In this document: in pieces, positions 1 through 9,705 of the stretch
Layout of the letters: each line of letters begins with the position of its first letter
Numbering within the stretch: the first letter of the stretch is position 1
NCBI RefSeq assembly: GCF_002954715.1
Contig: NZ_MSCP01000002.1
Location: forward strand, 1,187,569 to 1,251,568
Length of the DNA stretch: 64,000 bases
Reading direction: 5' to 3'
Source: Aliivibrio sifiae
Lineage (GTDB): Bacteria > Pseudomonadota > Gammaproteobacteria > Enterobacterales > Vibrionaceae
The notes under the pieces: model-generated
Seen by the model: only the letters and a program-made list of their open reading frames with translations
What the model was told of the DNA's origin: nothing
Database searches by the model: none
Translations under genes and position numbers: made by a program

Positions 1-1597
1 AAGCAGATTGGGGAGACACTCGGTAAGTAGAACCGGCAAGCCAATTCAATAATGAATATGAATCCTCATTCCCTTTTGCTAATGAAAATTGGACTAAAGC
101 GTCGATTAACGCCGTTAATGCTATCCCAGTAAGAATGAGCATCGAAGGCGCATACTGATGACGCTTCCCTAGCACCAGTAACAGCACTAATACCGCTAAA
201 CTTCCACAAAAAGCCACAAGAGGCGCGGCTTCAAAGATATTAAACCCTAAAAAAACGCTGCCACCAATTAAGCTTAATGTCGCTCCCGCTGAGATACCTA
301 AAATATCAGGACTTGCTAAAGGATTATAAATCAATCGTTGCAATAATACGCCAGCAACTGCCAACCCGGCCCCTGCAGATAAAGAGGTAAGTAGCCTTGG
401 CCATTTTAACTCCCAACTGAACTCACTTGGGATCATCATTACCCACGGATGAAGTGTTTGGGTTGAATCTTTTGTTATCACAGCCGCTAAAACCGCGACG
501 ACCACAAGACCTACAATTAATGATGGAATTAACCCTGTTGGTAAATACGATTTCCCTTTTGGTAAGCTGATCGACAGTTGATCTTGCGAGTTCATGTTTC
601 TTCGAGTAAACCAAATAAGTGCAGGTGCGCCAATGAATGCCGCCGCTGTTCCACTTGGGATCATATCTGTTGTGTAATGACTGAGCACTACCGCCAATAA
701 ATCAGTACCAACTAATAACGTAGCGCCTAATAATAAGCTAAAGAACAATTCATCTCTTGGAGTTCTAGCTCCTAAATGACGCGCAATATTCGGTGCAAGT
801 AAACCAATAAAACTGATCACGCCAACCACAGTAATCGAAGAGGAAACCAGCCATAAACCAACAGTAAATAACCCAAAGAAAGCAGGAATAACATTCAGCC
901 CGCGAGCCGCAGCACCAACATTACCCAAACGTAATAACGCTAAGACTCTGGGCGCGAAAATAAAAATAAGTACAGCGGCTGATAGTTTAGGTAATAACCA
1001 TACAATTTGATCCCATCCATTCTGAGCCAGATCCCCTGCTCCCCAAATAAACAAATTCTTTGCGTATTGCTCATTTAATAAAACAATAGCGGTGGCGACA
1101 GCACCCAGAAAAATATTCACAGCCATGCCAGATAATACGATAGGTAAGCCTGATAAATTTCGAATACCAGCAATAGCAACGACTAAACCAAACGTGAGCG
1201 ATGCCCCAACGAGTGCCGCCATAGACGCATAATCAGCCACATACTCAGCAAACCACACATTCATAATGACTAAGGCTAGCCACGCACCAGATGCCGTACC
1301 AAGTGTCATTGGGGAAACGAGGGCATTCTGAGTCAATTGTTGCATTAAGCTACCGACTAACCCAAGCATTCCACCAACCAAAAGTGCCATGATTAAACGA
1401 GGCAATTGTGACTCAACAAAGATGATCTTATCAAAGTCATCAAGTAAAGTGAGATCAACACTCGCTTGGCTTATTGCTTGCCATTGCTGAGATAAACTCA
1501 ATACAGCATCAAATTGAAACGTAGCAACCACCAACCCAATCAATACACAAAGTACCGATAGATAACGGAAAGAGACGCCCTTCAACTGACTACTCAT
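1..1597 (-). CDS. fhuB: FhuB-type siderophore ABC transporter permease (partial, 3' end outside window)
   Basis: Inner-membrane permease of an iron-siderophore importer. Reading leftwards from an ATG at 1597 the frame stays open to the window edge (about 532 codons), so the C-terminus is missing. The protein is very hydrophobic and carries the FecCD signature twice: a first copy around GLVGSLMQQLTQNALVSPMT and a second around LLQRLIYNPLASPDILGISA. This shows the fused double-length FhuB architecture (about 660 aa in E. coli) rather than two separate permeases. The ATG lies inside the end of the upstream binding-protein gene (ATGAGTAG, 8-bp overlap), so the two are probably translationally coupled. 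Order is ATPase, binding protein, permease, as in fhuCDB. The substrate is not provable from sequence; a hydroxamate such as ferrichrome or aerobactin is the family expectation. Confidence 0.9.
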   Translation of the reverse strand, partial: MSSQLKGVSFRYLSVLCVLIGLVVATFQFDAVLSLSQQWQAISQASVDLTLLDDFDKIIFVESQLPRLIMALLVGGMLGLVGSLMQQLTQNALVSPMTLGTASGAWLALVIMNVWFAEYVADYASMAALVGASLTFGLVVAIAGIRNLSGLPIVLSGMAVNIFLGAVATAIVLLNEQYAKNLFIWGAGDLAQNGWDQIVWLLPKLSAAVLIFIFAPRVLALLRLGNVGAAARGLNVIPAFFGLFTVGLWLVSSSITVVGVISFIGLLAPNIARHLGARTPRDELFFSLLLGATLLVGTDLLAVVLSHYTTDMIPSGTAAAFIGAPALIWFTRRNMNSQDQLSISLPKGKSYLPTGLIPSLIVGLVVVAVLAAVITKDSTQTLHPWVMMIPSEFSWELKWPRLLTSLSAGAGLAVAGVLLQRLIYNPLASPDILGISAGATLSLIGGSVFLGFNIFEAAPLVAFCGSLAVLVLLLVLGKRHQYAPSMLILTGIALTALIDALVQFSLAKGNEDSYSLLNWLAGSTYRVSPQSA

Positions 1598-2534
1598 TAT
1601 TACCACTAACATTGATTGATTTAGGTGCTACCTCAAGTAGGCTTTTTGCCAATGCTTGCGCTGTGTATTTGATCGACATTGCGCCACCATAACTCCATAC
1701 CGATTCAACACTATTCACTCGATGGGCACGTACGAAAGGCATCGCATTCCAAATAACTGATTTGTTTAATTTATTCTCTTCATTAAACGGTTCTATATAC
1801 AACGCAATGCCATCATCAATATGACGAAGATCTGTTAAGCGAAGTTGTGTTACTCCCCATTGGTTACTTTTTTGAGGTAACGCGGTGGTAAACCCTAACT
1901 GATTTAACGCGTATTGCGCTGTTGAATTATCACCATACATAAAGACCGAAGTCAGAGTTGCGAATCGAAACACAGAGACGGCTGGTAGCGAATTACCATA
2001 CGCGTCAGCTAACTGTTGCTTTAATTCTGCTATCTCGGTATCCATCTCAATTAACTTCTCTTGTGCGACTTTCTCTTTTCCTAACACAAGGGCAATGGCT
2101 TCAAAGTTATTAATCGCCATCAAGCTATTATCATGATCTGCAGAGTAAGTTTGAAAATACAACACAGGCGCTATTTTTTCTAACTGAGGAATTAAATCGG
2201 CCTGCGGAGAAGCAACAAGAATCACATCCGGTTTTACCGCCGCTATTTTCTCAAAATTTGGTTCTGCGCGAGTACCGACATCTTCAATATCACTCGATAA
2301 TGCGGGTTGTACTACCCACTCACTGTACCCCGCGGTATCTGTGATTGCGACAGGTGTAACACCGAGCTCTATAACTTGTTCTGCTAGATCCCAATTTAAG
2401 GCCACAACTCGCTGAGGTATTGAATCCAGAACTTGTTCATCACGACTGTCTTGCACAACAAATTGAGCCGATGCAGTGTGACTTACCATCAAAAATAGAA
2501 GAGTGATAAGCGAAGGAATACGATTTTTCAACAT
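1590..2534 (-). CDS. fhuD: Periplasmic iron-siderophore binding protein (FhuD-like)
   Basis: 314-aa solute-binding protein that would carry ferric siderophore from the outer-membrane receptor to the permease. An N-terminal signal peptide of about 23 residues ends at HTASA, followed by a class III (helical backbone) binding fold: RVVALNWDLAEQVIELGVTP is the typical start of lobe 1, and PNFEKIAAVKPDVILVASP is the conserved segment of the FhuD/FepB/BtuF family. The start overlaps the ATPase stop by a few bases and the stop overlaps the fhuB start by 8 bp, giving a tight fhuCDB operon. Family assignment is secure; the ligand is inferred from context only. Confidence 0.88.
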   Translation of the reverse strand: MLKNRIPSLITLLFLMVSHTASAQFVVQDSRDEQVLDSIPQRVVALNWDLAEQVIELGVTPVAITDTAGYSEWVVQPALSSDIEDVGTRAEPNFEKIAAVKPDVILVASPQADLIPQLEKIAPVLYFQTYSADHDNSLMAINNFEAIALVLGKEKVAQEKLIEMDTEIAELKQQLADAYGNSLPAVSVFRFATLTSVFMYGDNSTAQYALNQLGFTTALPQKSNQWGVTQLRLTDLRHIDDGIALYIEPFNEENKLNKSVIWNAMPFVRAHRVNSVESVWSYGGAMSIKYTAQALAKSLLEVAPKSINVSGNNE

Positions 2535-3295
2535 ACGATAGCAACTTTATGATTATGAATAGGATGATCAATTAAGGTGATCGGTGTGCCATACAAGTCA
2601 GACAATAACGCATCATCAAGCAAGTGACCTGCTTCTCCTTTAAAAGCCACTTTTCCGCCTTTAAGTGCAATGATTTGTGTCGCATAACGAAGCGTTAAAT
2701 TAAGATCATGCAGAATAACAATGATCCCTTTTTTCGTTTGTTGGTTTAACTCGCTCAATAGTCCCATGAGTTGATATTGGTGATGAATATCCAATGCTGA
2801 TGTTGGCTCATCTAAAATCAAAATATCCGCTTGCTGAGCTAATAACATCGCCACCCACGCTCGTTGTCTTTCCCCACCAGAAAGTTGGTCAGCCAATGTT
2901 GAACGAAAAGTTTCTACTCCTGTTTTTCTCATTGACTCGTCAATAATCTGAGCATCTTCTTTATTAAAACGCCCAAGAACACCACGCCAAGGATAACGAC
3001 CTAAGCGAACAAGCTCTTCAACATTAAGCCCTGCGACTTCTGGTAATTTTTGAGGCAAAAACGCCACTTTTTGAGCAAATTTTTTCGAATTTAACGTAGA
3101 CAGCTGTTGTTGATTTAATCTCACTTCACCTTCTTCTGGTGAAAATTGATTCGCCAACAAATTCACCAAGGTCGATTTACCTGATCCGTTATGGCCAAGT
3201 ACCACCGTTAAGGCGGTTGGATCTATTGTTAATTCATCAATATCAAGAATCGTACGTTCGTCCCTGATCACTTTTATATTATTTAGTTGATACAT
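2528..3295 (-). CDS. fhuC: Siderophore ABC transporter ATP-binding protein (FhuC-like)
   Basis: 255-aa ATPase energising the siderophore importer. Walker A GHNGSGKST sits at residues 34-42, the ABC signature LSGGERQ near residue 136, and Walker B ILILDEPTSALD about 20 residues later, with the switch histidine in ILHDLNLTL. Length and motifs match the FecE/FhuC family. It is the first gene of the fhuCDB unit; the next gene (binding protein) starts inside its 3' end. Upstream lies a 128-bp gap containing a hairpin after the TonB receptor gene, so fhuCDB may be transcribed by read-through from the Fur-controlled receptor promoter or from its own weak promoter. I saw no separate Fur box directly in front of it. 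Confidence 0.9.
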   Translation of the reverse strand: MYQLNNIKVIRDERTILDIDELTIDPTALTVVLGHNGSGKSTLVNLLANQFSPEEGEVRLNQQQLSTLNSKKFAQKVAFLPQKLPEVAGLNVEELVRLGRYPWRGVLGRFNKEDAQIIDESMRKTGVETFRSTLADQLSGGERQRAWVAMLLAQQADILILDEPTSALDIHHQYQLMGLLSELNQQTKKGIIVILHDLNLTLRYATQIIALKGGKVAFKGEAGHLLDDALLSDLYGTPITLIDHPIHNHKVAIVC

Positions 3296-3377
3296 ACAGC
3301 TACATTATTTATGTGTGTAAATGGATTTCTTTACGTCATACCTAATTCATTTCTTTCATGGCAAAAACGCAAGAAAA

Positions 3378-3403
3378 GAAGCACGTAAAATGATACGTAC
3401 TTC
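3378..3403 (-). terminator. Hairpin between receptor gene and fhuC
   Basis: A 10-bp stem (GAAGCACGTA pairing with TACGTACTTC through one G-U pair, 6-nt loop) lies just downstream of the receptor stop. On the minus strand it is followed by a broken T-rich run (TTTTCTTGCGTTTTT). It could be a partial terminator that lowers fhuCDB expression relative to the receptor. Confidence 0.5.
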
Positions 3404-3423
3404 CCCCTTTTTCTTAATTAAGC

Positions 3424-5574
3424 TTAAAAGTTATAATTAACACTCAATTCTACCGTTTGCTCTGCACCGTACCAACAGTTAGCCGAGTCATAACAACTGT
3501 AATATTCAGTATTAAATAGGTTAGTTGCGCTTAGTTGCGCCGTTGCACCAGCCAATGATTCACTTAATCCATCCAACTCATAACCAATAGAGACATCAGC
3601 AACCGTATAATCAGGCACTTTATCTGTATTGTTCGCATCCATTTCCATTTCACCCACATAACGTAAACCACCACTAATGCGTGTTCCCGTTAGAATACCA
3701 TCGTAGATATAGTAGTTAGACCAAAGGCTAGCGGCATGGGTTGGTACATAAATTGGTGTTTTACCTTCTAAGTCATTACCACTGTCTTTGGTAATTTCCA
3801 TATCAATATACGTATAGTTTGCAGCGACGTCCCAGCTATCATTAACCATCCACTGACCTTGCAGCTCAACACCTTGAGAACGGATTTCACCAATTTGCAA
3901 TTGAGGTCCCCATGGGTCTGTCGGATCTGACATTAATGCGTCACTTTTTACGATTCTAAACACCGATGCTGACGCTGTTTTTGTATAATCAGCTGAATCA
4001 TATTTCACACCCGCTTCTATTTGCTCACCCAATTCAGGATCATAAGCGTTACCTTTTCCATCAAGACCGGCAGCTGGTTCAAAACTGGTTGCGTAGCTAA
4101 TAAATGGTGAGAAACCACTTTCAAGCTCATACAGTGCACCAACACGGTATGAGAATTGACTTTGATCTGCATCTTTAGACGTTGTGCTTGTTGTATTGCT
4201 TGATTTATATTGATCGAAACGACCACCGGCAATCAGAACTAAACGATCAATTCGCACTTGATCTTGAGTATAGAACCCTAATTGTTCAACACTGATTTTT
4301 TCTTTCGATTCATAAGACTTGGTAAGTTTACTTTTATCAATCATGTCATTGTTTGGATTGAAAATATTAAAATTACCAAACTGATTGGTCGTACCAAACT
4401 CTTGATAAAGTGAGTCACCATCTAATTTCTGGTAATCAATACCAAACAACAGATTGTGCTCAATACCTCCAGTCACTACACGACCAGACAGTTGGTTATC
4501 AATCGTATAACCAGTTGAGCTTTCATCAGTACTGTAAATATTGCGATCAAGATTGCCCGTTGATGCATCAAAGTTACTTTCAATATGGTATGTATTCTCT
4601 TGATACAGCGATGCATTCATATAACGGAAGTTTTGTAAGAATGACCAGTTATTATTGAACTCATGGTTGATCTTATAACCAGCCATAAAGAATTCACGCT
4701 CAAACGTACTCCAGTTTTTATCTCCAACAAACGTGGACGGATCTGTACTGCCATTTAGATTGTCGTAAATCATTCCAGAAGATGGCATTGAAGAGTTCAT
4801 ACCCATTGACGGATCATTCTGATAATACATATTAAAGTTGATCAGCGTTCGGTCACTTACTTGCCAATCAATTGATGGGGCAATAACGTAGCGTTCTTCT
4901 TTTGTGTAATCAACTTGACCATCTTTTTGACGAGCAAGGGCAATAAAACGATAAGAGAAATCACTGTCTCCAAACTGCCCTGTCGTATCAATAGAGGCTT
5001 CCACAAGATTACCAGTACCTGTTGCTAATTTTACATCCGTACTTTTTTCTTTTTGTGGTGATTTGGCGATCATATTGACCATACCACCCGGTGGCATTGA
5101 CCCATATAATACTGACGTTGGCCCTTTAAATACTTCAATTTGTTGAAGCGCAATAGGATCAATCTGAGGTTGTAAATTCCACCCATTTAAGCCTTGTAAA
5201 ACCAAACCATCGTAATAGCTTTGGTTTACATCAAATCCACGAATATTGAACGTATCGTACATTGTCACTGCACCACCTTTCTGCTCGGTTGTCACACCAG
5301 GAACATAACGTAGTGCCTCATTAAGAGATTTCACACTGCGTTGTTCTAATGCCTCACCATCGAGAATAGTAATGCCCTGAGGAGTTTCCTCTGGCTCTAA
5401 CGATGTTTTTGTTGCGGTATTACGATAAGCCTGACCAAATATTGAAATAGTCTCAATATCATCAGAAGAGTTATTGTCATTAGCCATTGCTGAAATAGGA
5501 AATAAAAAAGAGGCAGCAATTGCCGTTGCTAATAGAGTGACGTTAAGTTTTGGATGTTCAGTAGATACGTTCAT
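3424..5574 (-). CDS. TonB-dependent ferric siderophore receptor
   Basis: 716-aa outer-membrane receptor that would import a ferric siderophore using TonB energy. A signal peptide of about 31 residues ends at SAMA, followed by a TonB-box-like stretch (DIETISIFG) and a plug domain starting near ETPQGITILDGEAL and including LNEALRYVPGV and IEVFKGPTSVLYGSMPPGGM, typical of the FhuA/FoxA/ferrichrome siderophore-receptor subfamily. The rest is a beta-barrel ending in NYNF with the C-terminal aromatic residue needed for outer-membrane insertion. AGGA precedes the ATG. A strong Fur box lies about 40 bp upstream, and fhuCDB follows on the same strand, so receptor and transporter probably serve one siderophore. 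No siderophore biosynthesis genes are nearby, which suggests a xenosiderophore or a system encoded elsewhere. Confidence 0.9.
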   Translation of the reverse strand: MNVSTEHPKLNVTLLATAIAASFLFPISAMANDNNSSDDIETISIFGQAYRNTATKTSLEPEETPQGITILDGEALEQRSVKSLNEALRYVPGVTTEQKGGAVTMYDTFNIRGFDVNQSYYDGLVLQGLNGWNLQPQIDPIALQQIEVFKGPTSVLYGSMPPGGMVNMIAKSPQKEKSTDVKLATGTGNLVEASIDTTGQFGDSDFSYRFIALARQKDGQVDYTKEERYVIAPSIDWQVSDRTLINFNMYYQNDPSMGMNSSMPSSGMIYDNLNGSTDPSTFVGDKNWSTFEREFFMAGYKINHEFNNNWSFLQNFRYMNASLYQENTYHIESNFDASTGNLDRNIYSTDESSTGYTIDNQLSGRVVTGGIEHNLLFGIDYQKLDGDSLYQEFGTTNQFGNFNIFNPNNDMIDKSKLTKSYESKEKISVEQLGFYTQDQVRIDRLVLIAGGRFDQYKSSNTTSTTSKDADQSQFSYRVGALYELESGFSPFISYATSFEPAAGLDGKGNAYDPELGEQIEAGVKYDSADYTKTASASVFRIVKSDALMSDPTDPWGPQLQIGEIRSQGVELQGQWMVNDSWDVAANYTYIDMEITKDSGNDLEGKTPIYVPTHAASLWSNYYIYDGILTGTRISGGLRYVGEMEMDANNTDKVPDYTVADVSIGYELDGLSESLAGATAQLSATNLFNTEYYSCYDSANCWYGAEQTVELSVNYNF

Positions 5575-5609
5575 TATAATCCTGTTTACAACTTCTTAAA
5601 AATTGAATG

Positions 5610-5632
5610 CAAATGAGAATGATTCTCTTGCG
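5610..5632 (-). promoter_or_regulatory. Fur box upstream of TonB receptor
   Basis: GAGAAT-G-ATTCTC at 5615-5627 is a perfect 6-1-6 inverted repeat, extended outward to AATGAGAATGATTCTCTT, and is a clear match to the Fur consensus (GATAATGATAATCATTATC). It sits about 40 bp upstream of the receptor start, where a bound repressor would cover the promoter. It predicts iron repression of the receptor and perhaps of fhuCDB. Confidence 0.85.
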
Positions 5633-5719
5633 CATGAGTATAATGATTTATTTTATCTAAAGTTAACAATTTGGGGCATGAAATAAAATTTTTACTGATA
5701 AATTGATTTATAACAACAG

Positions 5720-6616
5720 CTACAGATTTCGAATTGGCAACCAATACTCAACATCAATAATTTCTTCATTAGTATTTTGCTGGTAAATTTCAAGATCAAA
5801 ACCTTCAATGCCTTGATGACCAGATAACGGTAGCCATTCTGAGATCAACCATTCAACGGACTTCGCTAAACCACTTGAAGGCCCGATATAAGGGAGAACC
5901 GCATATTCTTGAGATGGAATTATGACGCGTGATACACTTTTACTTAGTAACATTAACTCTGGGGATAAATGTTCATCTTCAATAATTCCTGCCCAGTAAA
6001 TTAAAGACTCGGTATCATTTCGAGTATCAATGACGCCATATTTACTTTTTGGGGTTGAAGACATTTGCGTCAAATAGTCATCAAGCTCTTGCCATACTTG
6101 AGGAACCTTATCTAAAAAATCTGGTACATCAGAAAGCAAACCTTGCAACCTAGTTGGTAGCCCCGTTAACGTAAAGCTCTCTCTATACTCTAAACGTACT
6201 TGATAAAAACCAGAGCCTTGGATCTCTGTTTGGCTTTTGCTTTTTAGAAAAGGCTTACGAATACCAACTTTCTTACCTTGTTTTTGGTACTCTCGTGGTG
6301 ACATTTTAAAATACTGTTTAAAAGAACGACTAAAGGCTATCTCTGAGGTAAAACCATATAAATAGGCAATATCTAACATTCGATATTTTTTATTTAAAAC
6401 CTCAAGCGCAGCCATACTTAAACGTTGCTCTCGTACGTATTGAGCCACATTCATTCCAGTATGATTTAAAAATACACGTTGTAATTGCCACCGAGACCAA
6501 CAGCTCATCTCTGCCAGTAGTTCAACAGATAATGGGCTATCCATATTTTGATGGATATACGCCAAAATAGTATCGATTCGATTGAACGTTTTATCATTAT
6601 CGATATCTGCTGACAT
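5720..6616 (-). CDS. AraC-family regulator with GyrI-like effector domain (Rob-like)
   Basis: 298-aa transcription factor. The two AraC helix-turn-helix motifs are at the N-terminus (roughly residues 12-112): LSVELLAEMSCWSRWQLQRV and the second motif MLDIAYLYGFTSEIAFSRSF with the family closing segment KMSPREYQ. Residues from about 130 to the end form a GyrI/SbmC-like small-molecule-binding domain, the order seen in Rob. GGAG precedes the ATG. It lies upstream of, and codirectional with, the siderophore receptor, so it is a candidate activator of the uptake genes sensing the ferric siderophore. That is inferred from position; a Rob-like stress role is the alternative. The stop is about 145 bp from the receptor start. 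Confidence 0.8.
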   Translation of the reverse strand: MSADIDNDKTFNRIDTILAYIHQNMDSPLSVELLAEMSCWSRWQLQRVFLNHTGMNVAQYVREQRLSMAALEVLNKKYRMLDIAYLYGFTSEIAFSRSFKQYFKMSPREYQKQGKKVGIRKPFLKSKSQTEIQGSGFYQVRLEYRESFTLTGLPTRLQGLLSDVPDFLDKVPQVWQELDDYLTQMSSTPKSKYGVIDTRNDTESLIYWAGIIEDEHLSPELMLLSKSVSRVIIPSQEYAVLPYIGPSSGLAKSVEWLISEWLPLSGHQGIEGFDLEIYQQNTNEEIIDVEYWLPIRNL

Positions 6617-6712
6617 TACTATTCTCCGACCATTAAAGTAGGTAATCGCTTATATTAAATATAGGTACTTGCCATAAAGTACAATAGTTAATAAATAATA
6701 CAAGCATAAAAA

Positions 6713-6738
6713 ATGGCAGCTTATAAATAAGCTGCCAT
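6713..6738 (-). terminator. Intrinsic terminator of ybiT
   Basis: A perfect 11-bp stem (ATGGCAGCTTA / TAAGCTGCCAT) with a 4-nt loop is followed on the minus strand by TTTTTTATG. It lies about 30 bp after the ybiT stop and isolates ybiT from the AraC gene downstream. Confidence 0.9.
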
Positions 6739-6768
6739 ATAGATTTCTATCAGGATTTATTAGCTAAA

Positions 6769-8364
6769 TTAGCCTTTTAGACCTTGTTTTGCTAGGTACT
6801 CTTCGTAAGTACCGTGGAAATCGTTTACGCCATCTTTTGTAATTTCGATGATGCGTGTTGCAATTGAAGATACAAACTGACGGTCATGAGATACAAACAT
6901 TAATGTACCTTTGTAGTTCTCAAGTGCCAAGTTCAATGCTTCGATTGATTCCATATCCATGTGGTTTGTTGGTTCATCCATTAATAGGATGTTTGGCTTT
7001 TGCATAATTAACTTGCCAAATAACATACGACCTTGCTCACCACCAGAAATCACTTTTACTGATTTCTTAATATCACTTTGAGAGAAAAGCATACGGCCAA
7101 GAATACCGCGAACAACTTGTTCGTCATCGCCTTCTTGTTTCCACTGGCCCATCCAATCTAATAAATTTAAATCTTCAGCAAAATCATGACCGTGATCTTG
7201 TGCGTAAAAACCGATGTTGTTATTTTCAGACCACTTCACCATACCTGACATTGGTTCCATCTCGCCCGCTAACGTATTTAGGAGCGTTGATTTACCGATA
7301 CCATTTTCACCGATGATTGCAATGCGCTCACCCACTTCAACCATTAGGTTTACACCATTGATTAAAATGTTTTCGCCGTAACCTTGTTTTAGACCTTCTA
7401 CTTCTAATGCATTACGGAAAAGTGGTTTTTCTTGGTCAAAACGAATGAACGGAGATTGACGGCTAGATGCTTTAATCTCTGTTAGTTCAATTTTATCCAG
7501 ACGTTTCTGACGAGACGTTGCTTGTTTTGCTTTTGATGCGTTTGCAGAGAAGCGGCTTACGAACGTTTGTAAGTCAGCAATTTGTGCTTTCTTCTTAGCG
7601 TTATCTGCTTGAAGTTGTTCACGAGCTTGCGTTGCTGCAGTCATGTATTCGTCGTAGTTACCTGGGAACAGACAAATATCACCGTAATCTACATCGGCCA
7701 TGTGTGTACATACTGCGTTTAAGAAATGACGGTCATGCGAGATGATAATCATGGTGCAGTTACGAGCTAAAAGAACGTCTTCTAACCACGCGATTGTGTG
7801 CATGTCCAAGTTGTTCGTTGGTTCATCAAGAAGCATAATATCTGGTTCTGCGAACAGAACTTGTGCTAAAAGAACACGAACTTTAAGACCTGGAGCAACT
7901 TCGCTCATTAAACCAAAATGTTGTGATTCAGGAAGACCTAAGCCTAATAGAAGTTCACCCGCACGAGCTTCAGCTGAATAGCCGTCCATCTCTGCGAATT
8001 CAGTTTCTAAATCGCCAACACGCATACCATCTTCATCTGACATTTCAGGTAAAGAATAAATACGGTCACGTTCTTCTTTCACTTTCCACAGCTCTTTATG
8101 ACCCATGATAACAGTATCGATTACTGTGAATTCTTCGAATGCGAACTGATCTTGACCTAATTTAGCCATACGTTCATTTGGATCTGTTGAAACTGTACCG
8201 CCAGACTGTTCTAACTCGCCACCTAAAATCTTCATAAAGGTAGATTTACCACAGCCGTTCGCGCCGATTAAACCGTAACGGTTACCGTTACCAAACTTAA
8301 CAGAAATATTTTCAAAAAGTGGCTTATCGCCAAATTGCATTGTGATGTTAGCAGTCGTTAGCAC
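6769..8364 (-). CDS. ybiT: ABC-F family ATPase YbiT
   Basis: Soluble tandem-ABC protein of the ABC-F translation-factor family; no membrane segments. The first domain has Walker A GANGCGKS, a degenerate signature ([14 protein letters not shown]) and Walker [13 protein letters not shown]; the second has GENGIGKS, an intact [14 protein letters not shown] and [12 protein letters not shown]. The degenerate first signature and overall sequence match E. coli YbiT rather than EttA or Uup. The linker [17 protein letters not shown] is the interdomain arm. I place the start at the GTG at 8364, which has GGA seven bases upstream and gives the YbiT-like N-terminus [11 protein letters not shown]. The ATG at 8376 directly abuts that GGA and would add four residues. 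Monocistronic, with its own terminator. Confidence 0.9.
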   Translation of the reverse strand: MLTTANITMQFGDKPLFENISVKFGNGNRYGLIGANGCGKSTFMKILGGELEQSGGTVSTDPNERMAKLGQDQFAFEEFTVIDTVIMGHKELWKVKEERDRIYSLPEMSDEDGMRVGDLETEFAEMDGYSAEARAGELLLGLGLPESQHFGLMSEVAPGLKVRVLLAQVLFAEPDIMLLDEPTNNLDMHTIAWLEDVLLARNCTMIIISHDRHFLNAVCTHMADVDYGDICLFPGNYDEYMTAATQAREQLQADNAKKKAQIADLQTFVSRFSANASKAKQATSRQKRLDKIELTEIKASSRQSPFIRFDQEKPLFRNALEVEGLKQGYGENILINGVNLMVEVGERIAIIGENGIGKSTLLNTLAGEMEPMSGMVKWSENNNIGFYAQDHGHDFAEDLNLLDWMGQWKQEGDDEQVVRGILGRMLFSQSDIKKSVKVISGGEQGRMLFGKLIMQKPNILLMDEPTNHMDMESIEALNLALENYKGTLMFVSHDRQFVSSIATRIIEITKDGVNDFHGTYEEYLAKQGLKG

Positions 8365-8570
8365 AGTACATTCCAATTAGTTATTCAAATAGACATAAAA
8401 AAACTGGCCCGTACGTCCAGCTTTTCAAATTTGCGCTGATTATAGCAGCATTTGTGATTTACATCACTGTATTATTGTTCTTTTAAACAGTGGTCAAAAA
8501 AACCATCTTCAAAGGCTGTTATGTTATAATTTGTTACGTTTTCCATCACCGAAATTTATTGCTTTAGTTT

Positions 8571-9656
8571 ATGAAATATTTAGTCACCGGCGTTTCTGGT
8601 TTTATTGGCTTTTCTATTGCCAAGCAACTACTTAAACTTGGTCATACCGTCGTTGGTATTGATAACCACAATGCTTATTATGATATTTCATTAAAACAAG
8701 CTCGTCTCAACCAATTACTTCCAAGTTCTTTGTTTGAATTTCACCAGTTATGCATAACAAATGCTCACGAGCTTACTGTGATATTTAAAGATCATCATTT
8801 TGATCGCGTGATTCATTTAGCAGCCCAAGCAGGGGTTCGTCATTCTATTGATAACCCTGTATCTTATGGCGAAAATAATCTAATGGGTTACCTCAATATT
8901 TTAGAAGCTTGCCGCAAATCACGCATTGCACATTTTATCTATGCGTCTTCAAGCTCAGTTTATGGATTAAACAATAAAACGCCTTTTTCCTGCCATGATA
9001 ATGTTGACCACCCAGTATCACTTTACGCAGCGACAAAACGTGCCAATGAACTAATGGCTCATTCATATTCTCATTTATATAATATGCCAACCACTGGTCT
9101 TCGCTTTTTTACCGTCTATGGCCCGTGGGGTCGTCCTGATATGGCCCCTTTTATTTTCACGAAAAAAATACTCAATAATCAAACTATTAATATTAATAAC
9201 AATGGGGAAATGTGGCGAGATTTTACTTATATTGATGATATTGTTGAGGGAGTAATAAGGATCGCTGATGTCATTCCATTTCAAGAAAAGAACATTGAAA
9301 ATAACGATTCTCCAGCGCGAAGCTCCGCCCCTTATCGCATTTACAATATTGGGCATGGCAGTCCAGTGAATTTAATGAGCTTTATTCAAGAAATAGAAAA
9401 AGCGACCAATAAAGTAGCAACGAAACATTTTAGAGAAATGCAGCCCGGTGACGTATACCAAACCTATGCAGATACTCAAGACCTCTTTGATGTGATTAAT
9501 TATACTCCTAAAGTATCTATTACAGAAGGCGTTCCAAAGTTTGTCGATTGGTTTAAATATCATTATCAACACAAAGATAATTCGATGATTTCAACAAACA
9601 ACAATGATACAAATGGTCGTGTTAATTCAATAGAGAGCATGCTATTACAGTCATAA
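8571..9656 (+). CDS. NAD-dependent nucleotide-sugar epimerase (UDP-glucuronate 4-epimerase-like)
   Basis: 361-aa extended short-chain dehydrogenase. The NAD-binding motif GVSGFIG is at residues 7-13, the catalytic YxxxK is in LYAATKRANE near residue 152, and the upstream serine is in ASSSSVYG. The RFFTVYGPWGRPDMAPFIFT segment and the IDNHNAYYD motif after the first strand are characteristic of UDP-glucuronate 4-epimerases of the CapI/WbpP type. The C-terminus carries a non-conserved, Ser/Asn-rich tail of about 25 residues. It stands alone on the plus strand between two minus-strand genes and ends at a shared bidirectional terminator, so it is probably a single-gene unit. Its product would feed a capsule, exopolysaccharide or LPS; no such cluster is nearby except the sugar-type genes of the adjacent operon. 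Confidence 0.82.
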   Translation: MKYLVTGVSGFIGFSIAKQLLKLGHTVVGIDNHNAYYDISLKQARLNQLLPSSLFEFHQLCITNAHELTVIFKDHHFDRVIHLAAQAGVRHSIDNPVSYGENNLMGYLNILEACRKSRIAHFIYASSSSVYGLNNKTPFSCHDNVDHPVSLYAATKRANELMAHSYSHLYNMPTTGLRFFTVYGPWGRPDMAPFIFTKKILNNQTININNNGEMWRDFTYIDDIVEGVIRIADVIPFQEKNIENNDSPARSSAPYRIYNIGHGSPVNLMSFIQEIEKATNKVATKHFREMQPGDVYQTYADTQDLFDVINYTPKVSITEGVPKFVDWFKYHYQHKDNSMISTNNNDTNGRVNSIESMLLQS

Positions 9657-9694
9657 AAAATGGGGAATGATAGACATATAATTCCCCATTTTTT
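9655..9694. terminator. Bidirectional terminator between convergent genes
   Basis: A 14-bp stem (AAAAAATGGGGAAT / ATTCCCCATTTTTT) with a 12-nt loop has A-runs and T-runs on both sides. It serves the epimerase gene on the plus strand and the cytochrome operon on the minus strand. Confidence 0.92.
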
Positions 9695-9705
9695 CATGTT
9701 GTTCT

